Shown here one piece after another: positions 36,060-46,662 of a stretch of 64,000 nt of DNA (positions are counted from its first letter, which is position 1; every line of letters starts with the position of its first letter). A program made the translations under genes and the position numbers. A model generated the notes under the pieces. The model saw nothing but the letters and a program-made list of their open reading frames with translations, searched no databases and was not told the DNA's origin. The stretch covers positions 1 to 64,000 of the forward strand of contig JADFUC010000293.1 of assembly GCA_019722365.1 (NCBI GenBank). The letters are read 5' to 3'. The DNA comes from Lithospermum erythrorhizon. Its lineage: Eukaryota; Streptophyta; Magnoliopsida; Boraginales; Boraginaceae.

Positions 36060-36518
36060 GAAAGTAATGATAGCTTGATGACAATTTAATGAAAATATAT
36101 AAATGTCAAGCTAACGGTCGTTGAGGTTCCTGTCCTGAGATATATATTACGAAAGAGTTAATCGAGGGATATGCTTTAATTGATTAGAGGATTATAAATT
36201 TCTTTTTGCGGCTTGATATAGAACAACATGAAAGTCAATCATATTTATATGAAGATGCAAGAATATTTATCGCATTAACGCTCTGATGCTTTCTGAGTGT
36301 ATTTATGCCTGAAAGCATTTAATGAAAATATATAGACTACATGATTGTTCGTTATTATACAAAGAGCTCACCTATTCACAACCCCTCCCGCGATCTCTAC
36401 AACCCAAACAAGTACCTTGGAGTATACACATTTTAATTAGTTTTAAAAGTTCTTAATCCCTAATCAATCATATGATCATAACTATTTATAATTACGGAGT
36501 ATTAGTTATAGCACCAAA
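34610..36518. other. AT-rich stretch with microsatellites and a TATA-like motif
   Basis: TTTATAAATAGG at 34,931-34,942 (plus) resembles an LTR or gene promoter, but no partner gene or LTR ends are clear. Alternating TA runs lie at 35,225-35,240, 35,280-35,300 and 36,005-36,058. Open frames here mostly translate the TA runs and are not supported. Confidence 0.4.
36005..36058. repeat. (TA)n microsatellite
   Basis: About 54 bp of uninterrupted alternating TA, roughly 27 units. Likely length-variable. Confidence 0.95.
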
Positions 36519-37042
36519 TGATTCGCAAGATTTTGTTGAGGATTAAATTGGTCCTGGTCCATGTTGACTGTTGGACAAATCAAATCTGGACTCGTTACCA
36601 TCGTAGTCTGGCGAGTAGAAATCCTTCTCGGGAAAATGGGGCGCTGCACTCTGGGCTTTGGATTTACTTATTCATCTATTGTCTTCCCTTTGGCGAATGG
36701 TAAATCTCCGTGAGTCGCCGTTAGACCTAAAAGCGTGGTCGGGGTACGACCACAGATACTCTGATGCTTAAGTTAGTAGCGATTCGAAGAGAATAATAAG
36801 TACTAAGAGAGAAAATTTCAGATTACCTCAAATGGTGATATAGTACTGGTATTTATAGGCATAGTACAAAGCATGTACTGGGCTTAAGATGGGTCCTTAT
36901 GCGTGCGACACGTGTCCCATGACAACTGTAGATGGGCTGTTATTGTACTAATCCAGTACGCGAATGGGCTGAACAGTCCATTTCCATACAACTCGTTAAT
37001 TCTTATAAATACAGTTAGAGTAAACACTTTTTACCCACATCA
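36519..37042 (-). mobile_element. 3' LTR of a minus-strand LTR element, Tat-like style
   Basis: On the minus strand the LTR begins TGATGTGGGTAAAAAGTG after a purine tract and ends ...GCGAATCA, about 524 bp. A TATA box (CCTATAAATACC) lies at about 36,863-36,852. It is followed by CTTAAGCATCAGAGT and CGTACCCCGACCACG, a style common in LTRs of the plant Ty3/gypsy Tat group. Assignment to that group is from resemblance only. Confidence 0.55.
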
Positions 37043-37055
37043 ATTGCCCCCTCAT
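37043..37055 (-). other. Polypurine tract
   Basis: The minus strand reads ATGAGGGGGCAAT directly before the LTR start, marking the LTR to its left as a 3' LTR. Confidence 0.55.
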
Positions 37056-37842
37056 TTCTTGTGTAGTCAATATTCTTGATAGCTTAAGAATGGATGAACA
37101 AGGAATAAGTTCTGTCTTTGAAGATAGGTTAAATCCTGTTTTATATGATCTTCCTGTGTATAAGAGAGAGTGCCCCTATGTGATGACAGCGAATACTATG
37201 ACTCGCCAAGAACCATTGTCGACTCAGCCCTTTAGCTCATCCTCAGACGACTCAAACACTTCATCTACGAGTTCCCACTTTCTCCATTGACGGTTACTAA
37301 CAAGATGGCCTCGAAATTTACGCCGGGTTATAATGAGGTCATGGCTCCTGTTCCTATAAAAGGTACTTTCTCTTACCAAATTTGTACTTTCACCTTCACC
37401 AAGTACTAAAATCCTTAACTCCCCAAACCATTCAAACCCCGTTGTATACTGTTTCGATTTTCCCCTTATTGTCACGGATTTTTGGCTTAACACTTCGTTC
37501 TCTTTCTCAACGTATGTTCTTGACAACCTAGCTATCGCCTTTGTTAATTTTCTTTATGTATTATCCATGATTTTTGTGTTTGGTTGGTGTGTAGAATCGC
37601 TTTTCTTTTCCTAGATATATGAGGAAATTTAGGGTAATCTTTTGCTATGATTGCATGTATAGAAGTGGTTAGGTCTTTTTACGTCCTTTTTGACTTTCAA
37701 ACCGCCCCGGTTGTTGCGAATTTTGAGTTTTTGAATTTGATGATGGTTAAGTTCTTCCGCCGTGATCATTCATCTTCTCTAACTCGTTTTTTACTCAGTG
37801 AGTGGATCGTTGACTTTATTTGGGAGGAAAAGCTGGGGTTTG
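37056..37842 (-). mobile_element. Internal remnant of the minus-strand LTR element
   Basis: By position this is 3' internal sequence of the element whose LTR lies at 36,519-37,042. Open frames of 66-100 codons on both strands (37,090-37,290 plus; 37,526-37,224 minus) have no recognised family. It ends where the LTR of element F begins. Confidence 0.35.
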
Positions 37843-38056
37843 TGTTGGGTTTTACGGATTAAAATAAAAATGATCTAACCGATTACCAGGAACTCTACGA
37901 GATTATAAAAAGAATAATTTAATCAGAGATTTCGTATGTACCTTACACTTTGAAGTTGAGGAATATGACGGAGAGACTTCAAACAACCAAGCAAGGTTTT
38001 CTTCCTACATGATGAATTCGAACAAGGGGGTGGGAAAGAAGAGGTTTTCTTCATCT
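37843..38056 (-). mobile_element. LTR of element F, distal part (split by element E)
   Basis: This continues, on the minus strand, the LTR interrupted at 52,344. Reading 52,940 to 52,344 and then 38,056 to 37,843 gives one coherent LTR: TATA box, then leader, then an end at ...CCCAACA. The left limit is chosen on the TGTTGGG end motif and is approximate. Confidence 0.6.
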
Positions 38057-39043
38057 TGTTGGAAATCAATGAGAATTGATTCCTTATTGTCTTCGTGCGA
38101 CAATTGTGTATCGGTCATTCTGGGTTTGGTTAAATAAGTTACGAGCTTAGTGTTCACCTTAGTAATGGTATATTACTAGTGTGAGAGTTCTCATGATAAT
38201 TTAAGGGGTTATGGCGGTGCTAGATCTTACTAAATCAATCGTTATAATAATAGTAATTGGTCAATTATTATTATTATACAACTTACTATTATCGAGCCTA
38301 AATAATACAACATACAATGATATTCGAATAATATTTCATGAATGAAATTAAATGAGACTTGTATATTGAGAGATGTATTTCTCAATATTTAGATATTTGT
38401 CAAATATATATTGATGAACATCAATTGGTTAAACTTGCAAGTTTAATCAATTAAGCAATTAGTGATGAATAACTTGATAAGTTATTACGATAGTATTCGT
38501 TAATTACTAATTGACTTGTTAAGTTAATTAAAATAGAAACAAACTCACTAGTAACTCATTATTTAATTAGAAGCTCATAACGGTCTAATTAAGTTAACGA
38601 GTTAAACTGATTTCTTAACGAGTTGCTTAACGAATGGAATTTGGGACTTGGTATTTAAAAGTGGATTAGGTTTTTTCATGATATAGAATCATAAAAAAAA
38701 CCTCCACCTGAAATAACTTGCCCCTCTTAGTGAATTGGAAAGAGTTTTTCTCTTTCAATTCTCATTCCTCTTCAAACTCACAGCAAGTTCAAATTTTCGG
38801 TTCGTTTCCCTCTTGTGTGTGCAATCTAGAGAACATCATTCGGTGTTGAGCGAGCTTTGGAGAGGATTTTGAAGGGGCTATCACGCGGAGTTGATCGTGG
38901 TTGGGTTCATTGACTTTCGTTGAAATGTAGGATACCGTATTCATACATTTATATTTTTGTGTTTAGATTAATATACATTAATTTGAGGAAGCAGGGATGT
39001 ATGGTGGTGTTTATCACGAATAAATTAAGTACTAGATTCTAAC
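38057..39043 (+). mobile_element. 5' LTR of element E
   Basis: Aligns with the 3' LTR at 51,412-52,343. AT-rich blocks are nearly identical, while G/C-rich spots differ by small indels and substitutions. The GGTATTTAAAAG region near 38,652 and the conserved GTGCAATCTAGA block near 38,819 suggest the promoter/R region. Confidence 0.85.
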
Positions 39044-39045
39044 GG

Positions 39046-39057
39046 TGGCCTCAGGCC
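39046..39057 (+). other. Degenerate primer-binding site of element E
   Basis: TGGCCTCAGGCC directly follows the LTR end and matches eight of twelve positions of TGGTATCAGAGC (initiator tRNA-Met). Confidence 0.45.
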
Positions 39058-40796
39058 TACTCAAGTTTGATATAGTATATCTGAATTTGATTGTGTGTTG
39101 ACATAGTTGTTAGTTAATTTGATTATTCATGATTTATATATTCAATTGATGAATATATAATATGAAAAAATCATATTTATATATATTTCACCGCAATTTG
39201 AAATCATCATTTCAATGTATTGATTTTGATGATTTGATGTTTATTAATTGTTTCATGAATTGAAGGGATTAAAAGTGATTAATTTACATTTTTAATTTGA
39301 GGTAGAATCATTTTCGATTTTAGAGAGAGAGGTTTAAAATTTTTAGAAAATTAGAAATTAAATTTGTGTTTTGACCCTTTGAGGTTCATACCAGATGTTC
39401 AGAATTTTTTGAATTATTTAAGTACTCAGAAAATTCATTGAATTTGGATTGTTTTGGGTTTTAATCGAGAAAAACTAGAAGTGTTTTGATAAAATTCCCA
39501 CTTGGACATATTCAATAGTAATATTCTGATGTTGAAGTCAAATCCCAAAATGTTTTGAATTTTAGAGCCTCCAAATCGTTTTTACAAAAGTTGCGATTAA
39601 TGCAGGCAGCTTGAAATGAATTACAAAAATCGGTCGCCGAACTTGCGGACAACCTCACTGGCGTCGGTGCGAGGTACGTTCCGGCCACAGGCGCTCATTG
39701 GCGTGTCACGGCATCGGTGGCAGCGTGTCTATCGTGGATGGCCGGAGGCCGGCGGTTTTGGTCGTTGAAGTTCGTCGTCCGTTTTAGAAAACCCTAAATG
39801 TATTTTATGTAATTATTTTTGGTTTAAAATTTATTGGTAATTATTAATTTGGGTTTAAATGTTAGATAATAAATTTGTCATTAAGATGATTGAATATATA
39901 TCTTGGTGACATTAAATTTGATTTATATTTCCTTTCAAAAGTATTTTCATTAATTGATAATTTTTTGGCTATTTTCATATTCTTTTAAGAATTTTGAATT
40001 TTGGAGTTAATTACTTGTAAGTAATTATTCCATGATTTAAGTGGCTGATAATTATTGTAATAATTATCATTAATCATGTGGGAATATATTTAAATTCAAA
40101 AATTTACATTAATTGATAATTAATTATAAAATAATGGGTAATTAATTAGTCAATTATGAACACATTTAATCTCATTTCATTTAATATATATGACATTAAG
40201 TGCATTTATTTGTTTTAATATTTTGCTTTCATATATATTATTATGGAATGGAAAGAGGAGAATATTTAGATATGACCCAATTTAATTTATTTATTTACGT
40301 GCAGTACACAGGAAATATTGTAAGCGGCTTGTCTTGGTCGTATTTCTTTTATTCTTGTATTCATTTACTCCTGACTGCGTCTTTGTCTAAGTTGGGTTAG
40401 GTAGTAGTATGTCTTTGTTGTGGTGGCATTGAGATAGCATTTCCACAAGATGGCACTTAGAACTTGAGGACTGAGGCTGAAGAATCTGAGGACTTCTTGA
40501 CTTCGTCTTTGTAATAGGACTTATGTTAGCATTTCACTTGTTAAGTGATGTGGGTCCTAGGGTCATATCTATATCTCTAAATGTGTGTTATTTATTTATT
40601 TTTTGATGTTGTGCATGTTGCTTGAATATGTGCTATACGTAAATGGTTAAATAAAGTTCAATAACATTAATCTCACCAATTAAAATTTAGCAGCATTATC
40701 GAAGCCAATTTTAAAAGTTGTGAAATGGGTTGCATTATGCAGGCACCTTTGTGATGGCCGGGTGTTACGATTTTGCACTTTGATATGACAATGGAT
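39058..40796 (+). mobile_element. Leader region of element E, first part
   Basis: AT-rich non-coding sequence between the primer-binding site and insertion C, with a short G/C-rich patch at 39,650-39,770. Its end (TTTGATATGACAATGGAT) matches the leader of the copia element at 7,965-7,915 on the other strand, which shows the site without an insertion. E's leader resumes at 46,663. Confidence 0.6.
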
Positions 40797-41860
40797 GCGT
40801 AATAACCCGCTAAGTTGAAAAAAAGTTTTTTAAAATTTTTACGTCGGTAGGACCCGGTGATAGTATAAATAATTTCGATGATAATATTTTTTTTGTGATT
40901 ATCGAGCCGTGTTATATTTATAATTTAGTAGTAATAGCCGGGATAATTTGAGTTAAGTTAGATCGTTAGGATTTGTTCGATAACTTTCGATTCGGCGTGA
41001 TTTCGAGACACGAACTCGTGCGGTTTTTTAAGTGACTTAAGGGCTAAGTTATCCATTAAATCTTATCAAAGCTTACAAAAATATCTTCCTCAATCTTAGC
41101 CTTAGCCGAGATTGCGCCTTCACTTGAAAATTTCTTCTTCCGTTCTCTTCGATTGTCATTTCGAGCTTCGAGATCGTTTGTAGAATATCGTTCTCCCAGA
41201 TCCTTATAGCGAGTTAAAGGTATGAAAGTTCAGAATGTCTTTTGAGATATTTCTTGGGTTTTGACATGACTTTTTAATTGTTTTCCATAATTCAATTTTA
41301 TGATGAATCTTAGTTGGTTATGGGTTCTATGATGTATATAAGTGATGAATTCATGATTTAGAATTCGTTTAGAGGATGTTATGAATTAGAGTTGACTTTT
41401 CTAGGTTTTGGGTTATTTGTTTTGAGATATTTTTGTAAGACTTTAAATGTGTAGGGAGTTAGTGGGACCTTATTATAGTTATTTTGATGTTAAATTGGTG
41501 ATTTAAAATGGATTTAAGGGAATAAGGTTGAAAAGTGTTAATTCAAGTTGATTTGTAATGATAAAGTAATAAGATGGAATTTGCTTGAGGGGATTATTCA
41601 TTTGGTTGTGTGTCGATGGGATTATAATTCGATAGTTTACCGTCGTGTTAGACGATTTAGAAATCATTCGATTAGAGTTGGTAATGTTTGATACAGAAAC
41701 GTAATTCTTGGTATTAGTTCTAGTATACTTTACGGGTGTTGTTAGGCCTTGACCGCGGGAAGAGAGACGCGTTCGTTATCGCGTTCTTCGTGAGGACTTT
41801 CGTGATAGTAGAGGTGAGTACTTATCTCACGTGTATTACCTTATGTACTTACTTTAAATG

Positions 41861-42050
41861 GTGTACATGTATTTGTAATATAATTATGTGTAAATGGTAT
41901 ACATGTCTTTGTAATATAATTATGTGTGAATGGTGTACATGTCTTTGTAATATAATTATGTGTGAATGGTGTACATGTCCTTGTAATATAATTATGTGTG
42001 AATGGTGTACATGTCCTTGTGATATGATTACGTGAGAATGGTATACATGT
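41861..42050 (+). repeat. 36-bp tandem array in LTR C
   Basis: GTGTACATGT (or GTATACATGT) recurs at 41,861, 41,897, 41,933, 41,969, 42,005 and 42,041, exactly every 36 bp. The unit also contains AATATAATTATGTGTGAATG. A Cys-rich open frame here is only the translation of the repeat. Confidence 0.9.
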
Positions 42051-42404
42051 AATGGTTGTACGATTATGTGTGAGCCATAATATGGTTATGTGACTCTATT
42101 CTGCAGCATTGAAGACTGGCTTGAGGTAAGTGATGGCTTGAACTCCCCACTTATATTTCTGTTTTCTGTGGCCTTGTCGGCACTGTTGTATTTTTGTGGC
42201 CTTGTCGGCGCTTACGTATTTATTGGCCTTGTCGGCGGTGTGTTTGAGCTTACGATTGTGAGATGTTTTAGGCGTGCTTGGAGATTGTTTGGGAGTAGAG
42301 TAGATGGTTATTGAGAGGTGATGGCTAGAGTTATGTATGTCTTTGAGGTGACTTGAGTATTGGATATGACCTTAGAATTGGGATGGTTATGGGTTAGGTG
42401 GCTC

Positions 42405-42690
42405 TTTTAAGAGCGTTGTGTATCGAACATGCGTCGGTATAAGGCGTTGCGTGCTCGACTTTATACGTCGGTATAAGGCGTTGTGTGTCAACTTTATATG
42501 TCGGGTATAAGGCGTTGTGTATCAACTTTATACGTCGGTATAAGGCGTTGTGTATCGGCTATACGTGGGGTATAAGCGTTGTGTATCGAGCTTTATACGT
42601 CCATTATAAGAGCGTTATTAATATCCCATTTATACGTCGGTATAAGGCGTTGTTTATCGGCTTTATACTTGATTATAAGAGCGTTGTAGA
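42405..42690 (+). repeat. Tandem array TATAAGGCGTTG in LTR C
   Basis: About ten imperfect ~28-30 bp copies with core TTATACGTCGGTATAAGGCG. It contains complementary TTATAC/GTATAA arms like the arrays in A, D and G, but with a different linker, shared with LTR B. Confidence 0.75.
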
Positions 42691-42980
42691 TCGGTGGTTG
42701 AGGCTTTATGTGCGTCGAGAGTTAGAATCCGGATGGTATCGAGTTATAGTCGTTGTTGAGTCTCTTGATTTTTTCTAAGTGTGCTTCTTTGGAACTTCCC
42801 TCATTATATCTTCATGTATTTGTATGCGAGACAACTTTGTAGAATTATGTGGTATGACTTTATTAAATGATCTGCCCATATATGTATTTTAGTCGTATTT
42901 GACTACGATATCTATTCATGATCTCGTTGTTGTCTTTGTCGTGATGCTTTGATGGTTGTACTTCATTTGAGACTTGGCAA

Positions 42981-45475
42981 TGGAATAACGACCCGCCCCA
43001 GTCGGCCCACGAGGTGAAGTCGTTAAAATCAGAACTTAGGAGTCGCCCAATAGATGGGCGACTAGGTTTAAAACTGCAGTTCGTTTCATCCAAAAATGTG
43101 ATCACAATTAAGTTTCCCAATTTTTAAAATTTATAATCCATCATTTGTTGATATCAAGCTTGACCAACCCATAAATATATACCTGACATATCCCAAAATA
43201 AAGTAATGCCCGGCAAGACTACAAAAGATGATACATCTTGTATTCGAATACAAAATGACAGCAACCGACAAGGCTAAGTTTCAAGGAAATACAACAATCA
43301 AAGCGATTGACAACACATCAAATCAATTTGTGAGGATCCTCTTGCCACCCGATGCTGCAGCCACTGCAACAAAACTCTTAAGCAACCTCTTTGCTCCAAG
43401 CGCCTTTGTCAGCACGGCACAAATGAAATGCCGCCCAATGCGAGAAAGGGGTGTAAGCAGCGAGCGTAGTGAAGCTGTCTGAGGTGAACTTACCATCTTG
43501 AGCGAGTCAATCAATAATATAATAGTCAAATATGAATGAAATACATATAGGGGCTAACAAAAGGTCATACAACATGATTCCACAGGGAAATCTGAGACAT
43601 AATACATGAAGATATAATAGAAAGTTTAAATGACCTGTGATTCAGGAAAGAAATCAAGACACTTTCGACAACGACTAAAACTCTAGTCCTTCAGAGCCTC
43701 CTATCTCGTATCATAACCTGTGCGTATGCTCAATCCATCCCTGCGGGAATGGACTAATCAATAATCACCCAGCTTATACCGCTATAAGGCCAAAACAGCT
43801 GTATACACAAGTATAAGGCACGCGCCTTATACACAAAGTATAAGGCCTGGCCTTATACACAAAGTATAAGGCACATCGCTCATCGCTAAGTACAAGGCAC
43901 ACCGCTCTTTATACACTAAGTACAAGGCACGCTCTTATACACTAAGTATAAGGCACACCGCTCTTTATATACTAAGTATATGGCCTTGCTTATACACTAA
44001 GTATAAGAGCTATATAAATCGCATATCACGCAAGGAAGGAGAGTCGCTAACCCAATCATCCCAACATAGGTCGAATCACGATACTGAGTCACCTCAAGTC
44101 ATACATAACTCACAACCATCACCTCTCGATAACCGGCTACTCTACTCCCCAGGCAATATCCAAGCGCGGCTAAAACATCTCCCACCTGTCGTAAGTCAAA
44201 CCTGATAAGCGACAAGGCCCACGAAATCATAAGTGCCGACAAGGCCCACGCCATCGAGAAATATAAGTTGGGGAGTTATTAATGAAACATCTTCAGCGCC
44301 TTTGAGAAATACCATCACGTAACCACGACAATTACGTATATCATTCTCGCCAATCATAACAATAACATGTATCCTGAATCAAAGGTAGAAATGCGGTAAG
44401 TAACACCGTGACATAAGTACTCACCTACGCTAGCTACCATGAAACCTTCGTGAAAGACAATCAAGGTAAGCGCCGCGCCCGTCAGCGCCTAAGCAGCACT
44501 TGAAATTATAATCGAGACCTATTCTTATGCCGGCGTTACATTTAGATACATAACCCGACTCTTGGGAGAACTATCTAAGCAGTCTAACCGACGGATAAAG
44601 TATCGAATTATAATCCCATCGGGACACAACTGTCGATCCCCGCTAAATTTCATCTTGTGCTTAATCATTACCAATCAACATAAGTCATTTTAATTAATCG
44701 GCGGGTCCATGAGTATGACACATACTCCGAGAAATATCAATTATACTTCAAATTGGAGTGCCTTTTCAACAATCCCCCTTTAATCAATTTTAAATCACCC
44801 GATTGAACATCGCAGCGGCTATAATAAGGTCCCCGATATAACCTCCCTACGTTTATTTTAAGTCTTATAAAATATCCACATAAAAGTCAGCAGAAAACCT
44901 AAAAGTCAACTTTCATTCTACGTCCTCAAAGCGATCTCTAAATCACGAATTCATCACTTATATACGTCACGAACCCATAACCGAGAATTTATCATAAAAA
45001 ATTCTATTATGGAAAAAGTCAACTAAAAGTCAACTATGTAAAACCAAGAAATATCCGAAAGACTTGAAATTTCTTACGCCTTTCGAAGAGAATGATGGGA
45101 GAAAGATATTCTACAACTTGGGTTTTGAGTTTGGCTGACAATCAAAGAGAAATGGAAAGAAAATGTTCAAGGGGGGATAAATTCGGCCAAAAAACAAGAA
45201 AAATAAAGATGATGAAGTGTTGTGATGATGTGGAAGATAAAGCATGCCAAGACCTTTAAAAACCTCGGAGAGTCCCGTTCGGTTTCGGTTAATTCTCAAA
45301 CATCGTGCACAAATCTCCACGAACCCGATTTCAACGATAAAGTTCTTCCTGGCAAACAACACTAAATTATAAATGTAATTCGGCGAAAAAATTTTGCGAA
45401 ATGGTATTATCATCGAAATTAATTATACTATCACGGGTCTACTTACCGACAAAGTATTTTTTCGTAGGTTATTAC
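42981..45475 (-). mobile_element. Inverted solo gypsy LTR G (short class) inserted in LTR C
   Basis: Read on the minus strand it starts GTAATAACC and ends GGGCGGGTCGTTATTCCA, about 2.5 kb, and aligns throughout with LTRs B and D. LTR C sequence stops at 42,980 and resumes after 45,475 in register with uninterrupted LTR A (3,830-3,900). GGCAA (42,976-42,980) and GACAA (45,476-45,480) give a four-of-five target duplication. No internal region is present. Confidence 0.82.
43770..44010 (-). repeat. Hairpin tandem array in LTR G
   Basis: About eight copies containing CCTTATACACAAAGTATAAGGC or the CTAAGTATAAG variant. This is the reverse complement of the arrays in LTRs A and D. Confidence 0.85.
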
Positions 45476-46662
45476 GACAACTATTTTGTATTCGAGGATA
45501 CGGTATTTACTCACCATTTTAGCCTTGCCGGCGATTCTTGCGACTTCTTTTTAATAGACATGTTATATATATATGTAAAGTTTAATGGATGAATATCTTT
45601 GGAATGAGAATATTAGATGCAGACTTATAAGCGAAGTTTATGCTAATCACATCGATGATGTTGATGATATTTTATATATGGGGAGAAAAGCTGAATTGAT
45701 GTGCTAGAATAAGTTAAATCCTTCCCATTGTGATACCATTGAGGTATATAAGTTCGTATACTAAATGGAGAATTTGGGGAGATAATTCGTGCCCAGGTTA
45801 TCTTGATTTAAAGAGCGTATTGTGCTCAGTTATATTAAGAAAAAGCGAACTTAAAGGGCAGCCTTACGAGGCGTTTAGATGTCATAGGAGATGTGTGGCG
45901 AAAATAAGGTAGCAGCAGGTGAATTAAAGATAAGTAGTTGAGGTGTATGCTTGAGTGATGAGAAATGTTGAGATATAGGTTTGGGTTGTGTATCTTTGAG
46001 TTGGATATTATATCGGAAATTAGCTGTACGTACGAAAGATAGCACATAGGAAGATATCGCTTGTGTGGTTAAGGCGTATTGTGAGGAAGTTATTGACGTG
46101 ATGTGGTTTAATGGGAGTTAGTGGGAAGAATTAAGTTAAGTAAGATTTTATTTTGTGGCGAGTAACATGTAAATATAACTCTTGGGGTATATAGTCTTTA
46201 ATAGGTGAGGGATTTAAATTATTCTTATTCGGACGGTCAGGTAGGTTAACTTCTGTGATATTTAGTTTCACTCAGCTTTTAGCTGACTCCCTATTTTTCC
46301 CTGTGGGCGGGCATTTTATGCCTAGGTTGTTGCGGGATGATCGAGATGCATTGGCCGAGTAGGCTAGCATTACCGAGATGGCGTGGTGGCTTGAAGACCT
46401 CAGCAGTGTACTATCTTCTTGAAGTTTTACGTTGTATGTAATAGTATTGTTGACTCGTGTGGTAAACAAGTAGTTTGATATTGTACTTGTATTATTTCCT
46501 TTCAGTTGTGTATTGTTGGTTGGTCTCCCGATGGGCCGAGTTGTATTTGTTTATTTATGATGTTAAATGAGGTCGTTTAATTGTTATCAGCGCTTTTGGT
46601 GACTCACGATTACTCTGGTTTGATGTGGTCCAACCTCGGGGGACCCACAGGCGGTCGTTGCG

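Larger units (their letters stand above)
40797..46662 (+). mobile_element. Gypsy LTR C (long class), itself interrupted by LTR G
   Basis: It starts GCGTAATAACCCG and ends GGTCGTTGCG. Without insert G (42,981-45,475) it is about 3.37 kb and aligns with LTR A from end to end. TGGAT (40,792-40,796) and AGGAT (46,663-46,667) flank it, a four-of-five target duplication. Neither a primer site nor a polypurine tract adjoins it, so it is a solo LTR. The uninterrupted target sequence is visible in the copia leader near 7,915. Confidence 0.82.

Noticed and set aside
35161..36078. Frames of 70-79 codons containing IYIYIY runs
   Set aside because: They translate TA microsatellites and have no other protein-like content.
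41736..42035. Cys-rich 99-codon frame with repeated CNIIMCEWC-like units, resembling a small secreted peptide
   Set aside because: It is the direct translation of the 36-bp tandem array in LTR C; 36 is a multiple of three, so the frame stays open by construction.
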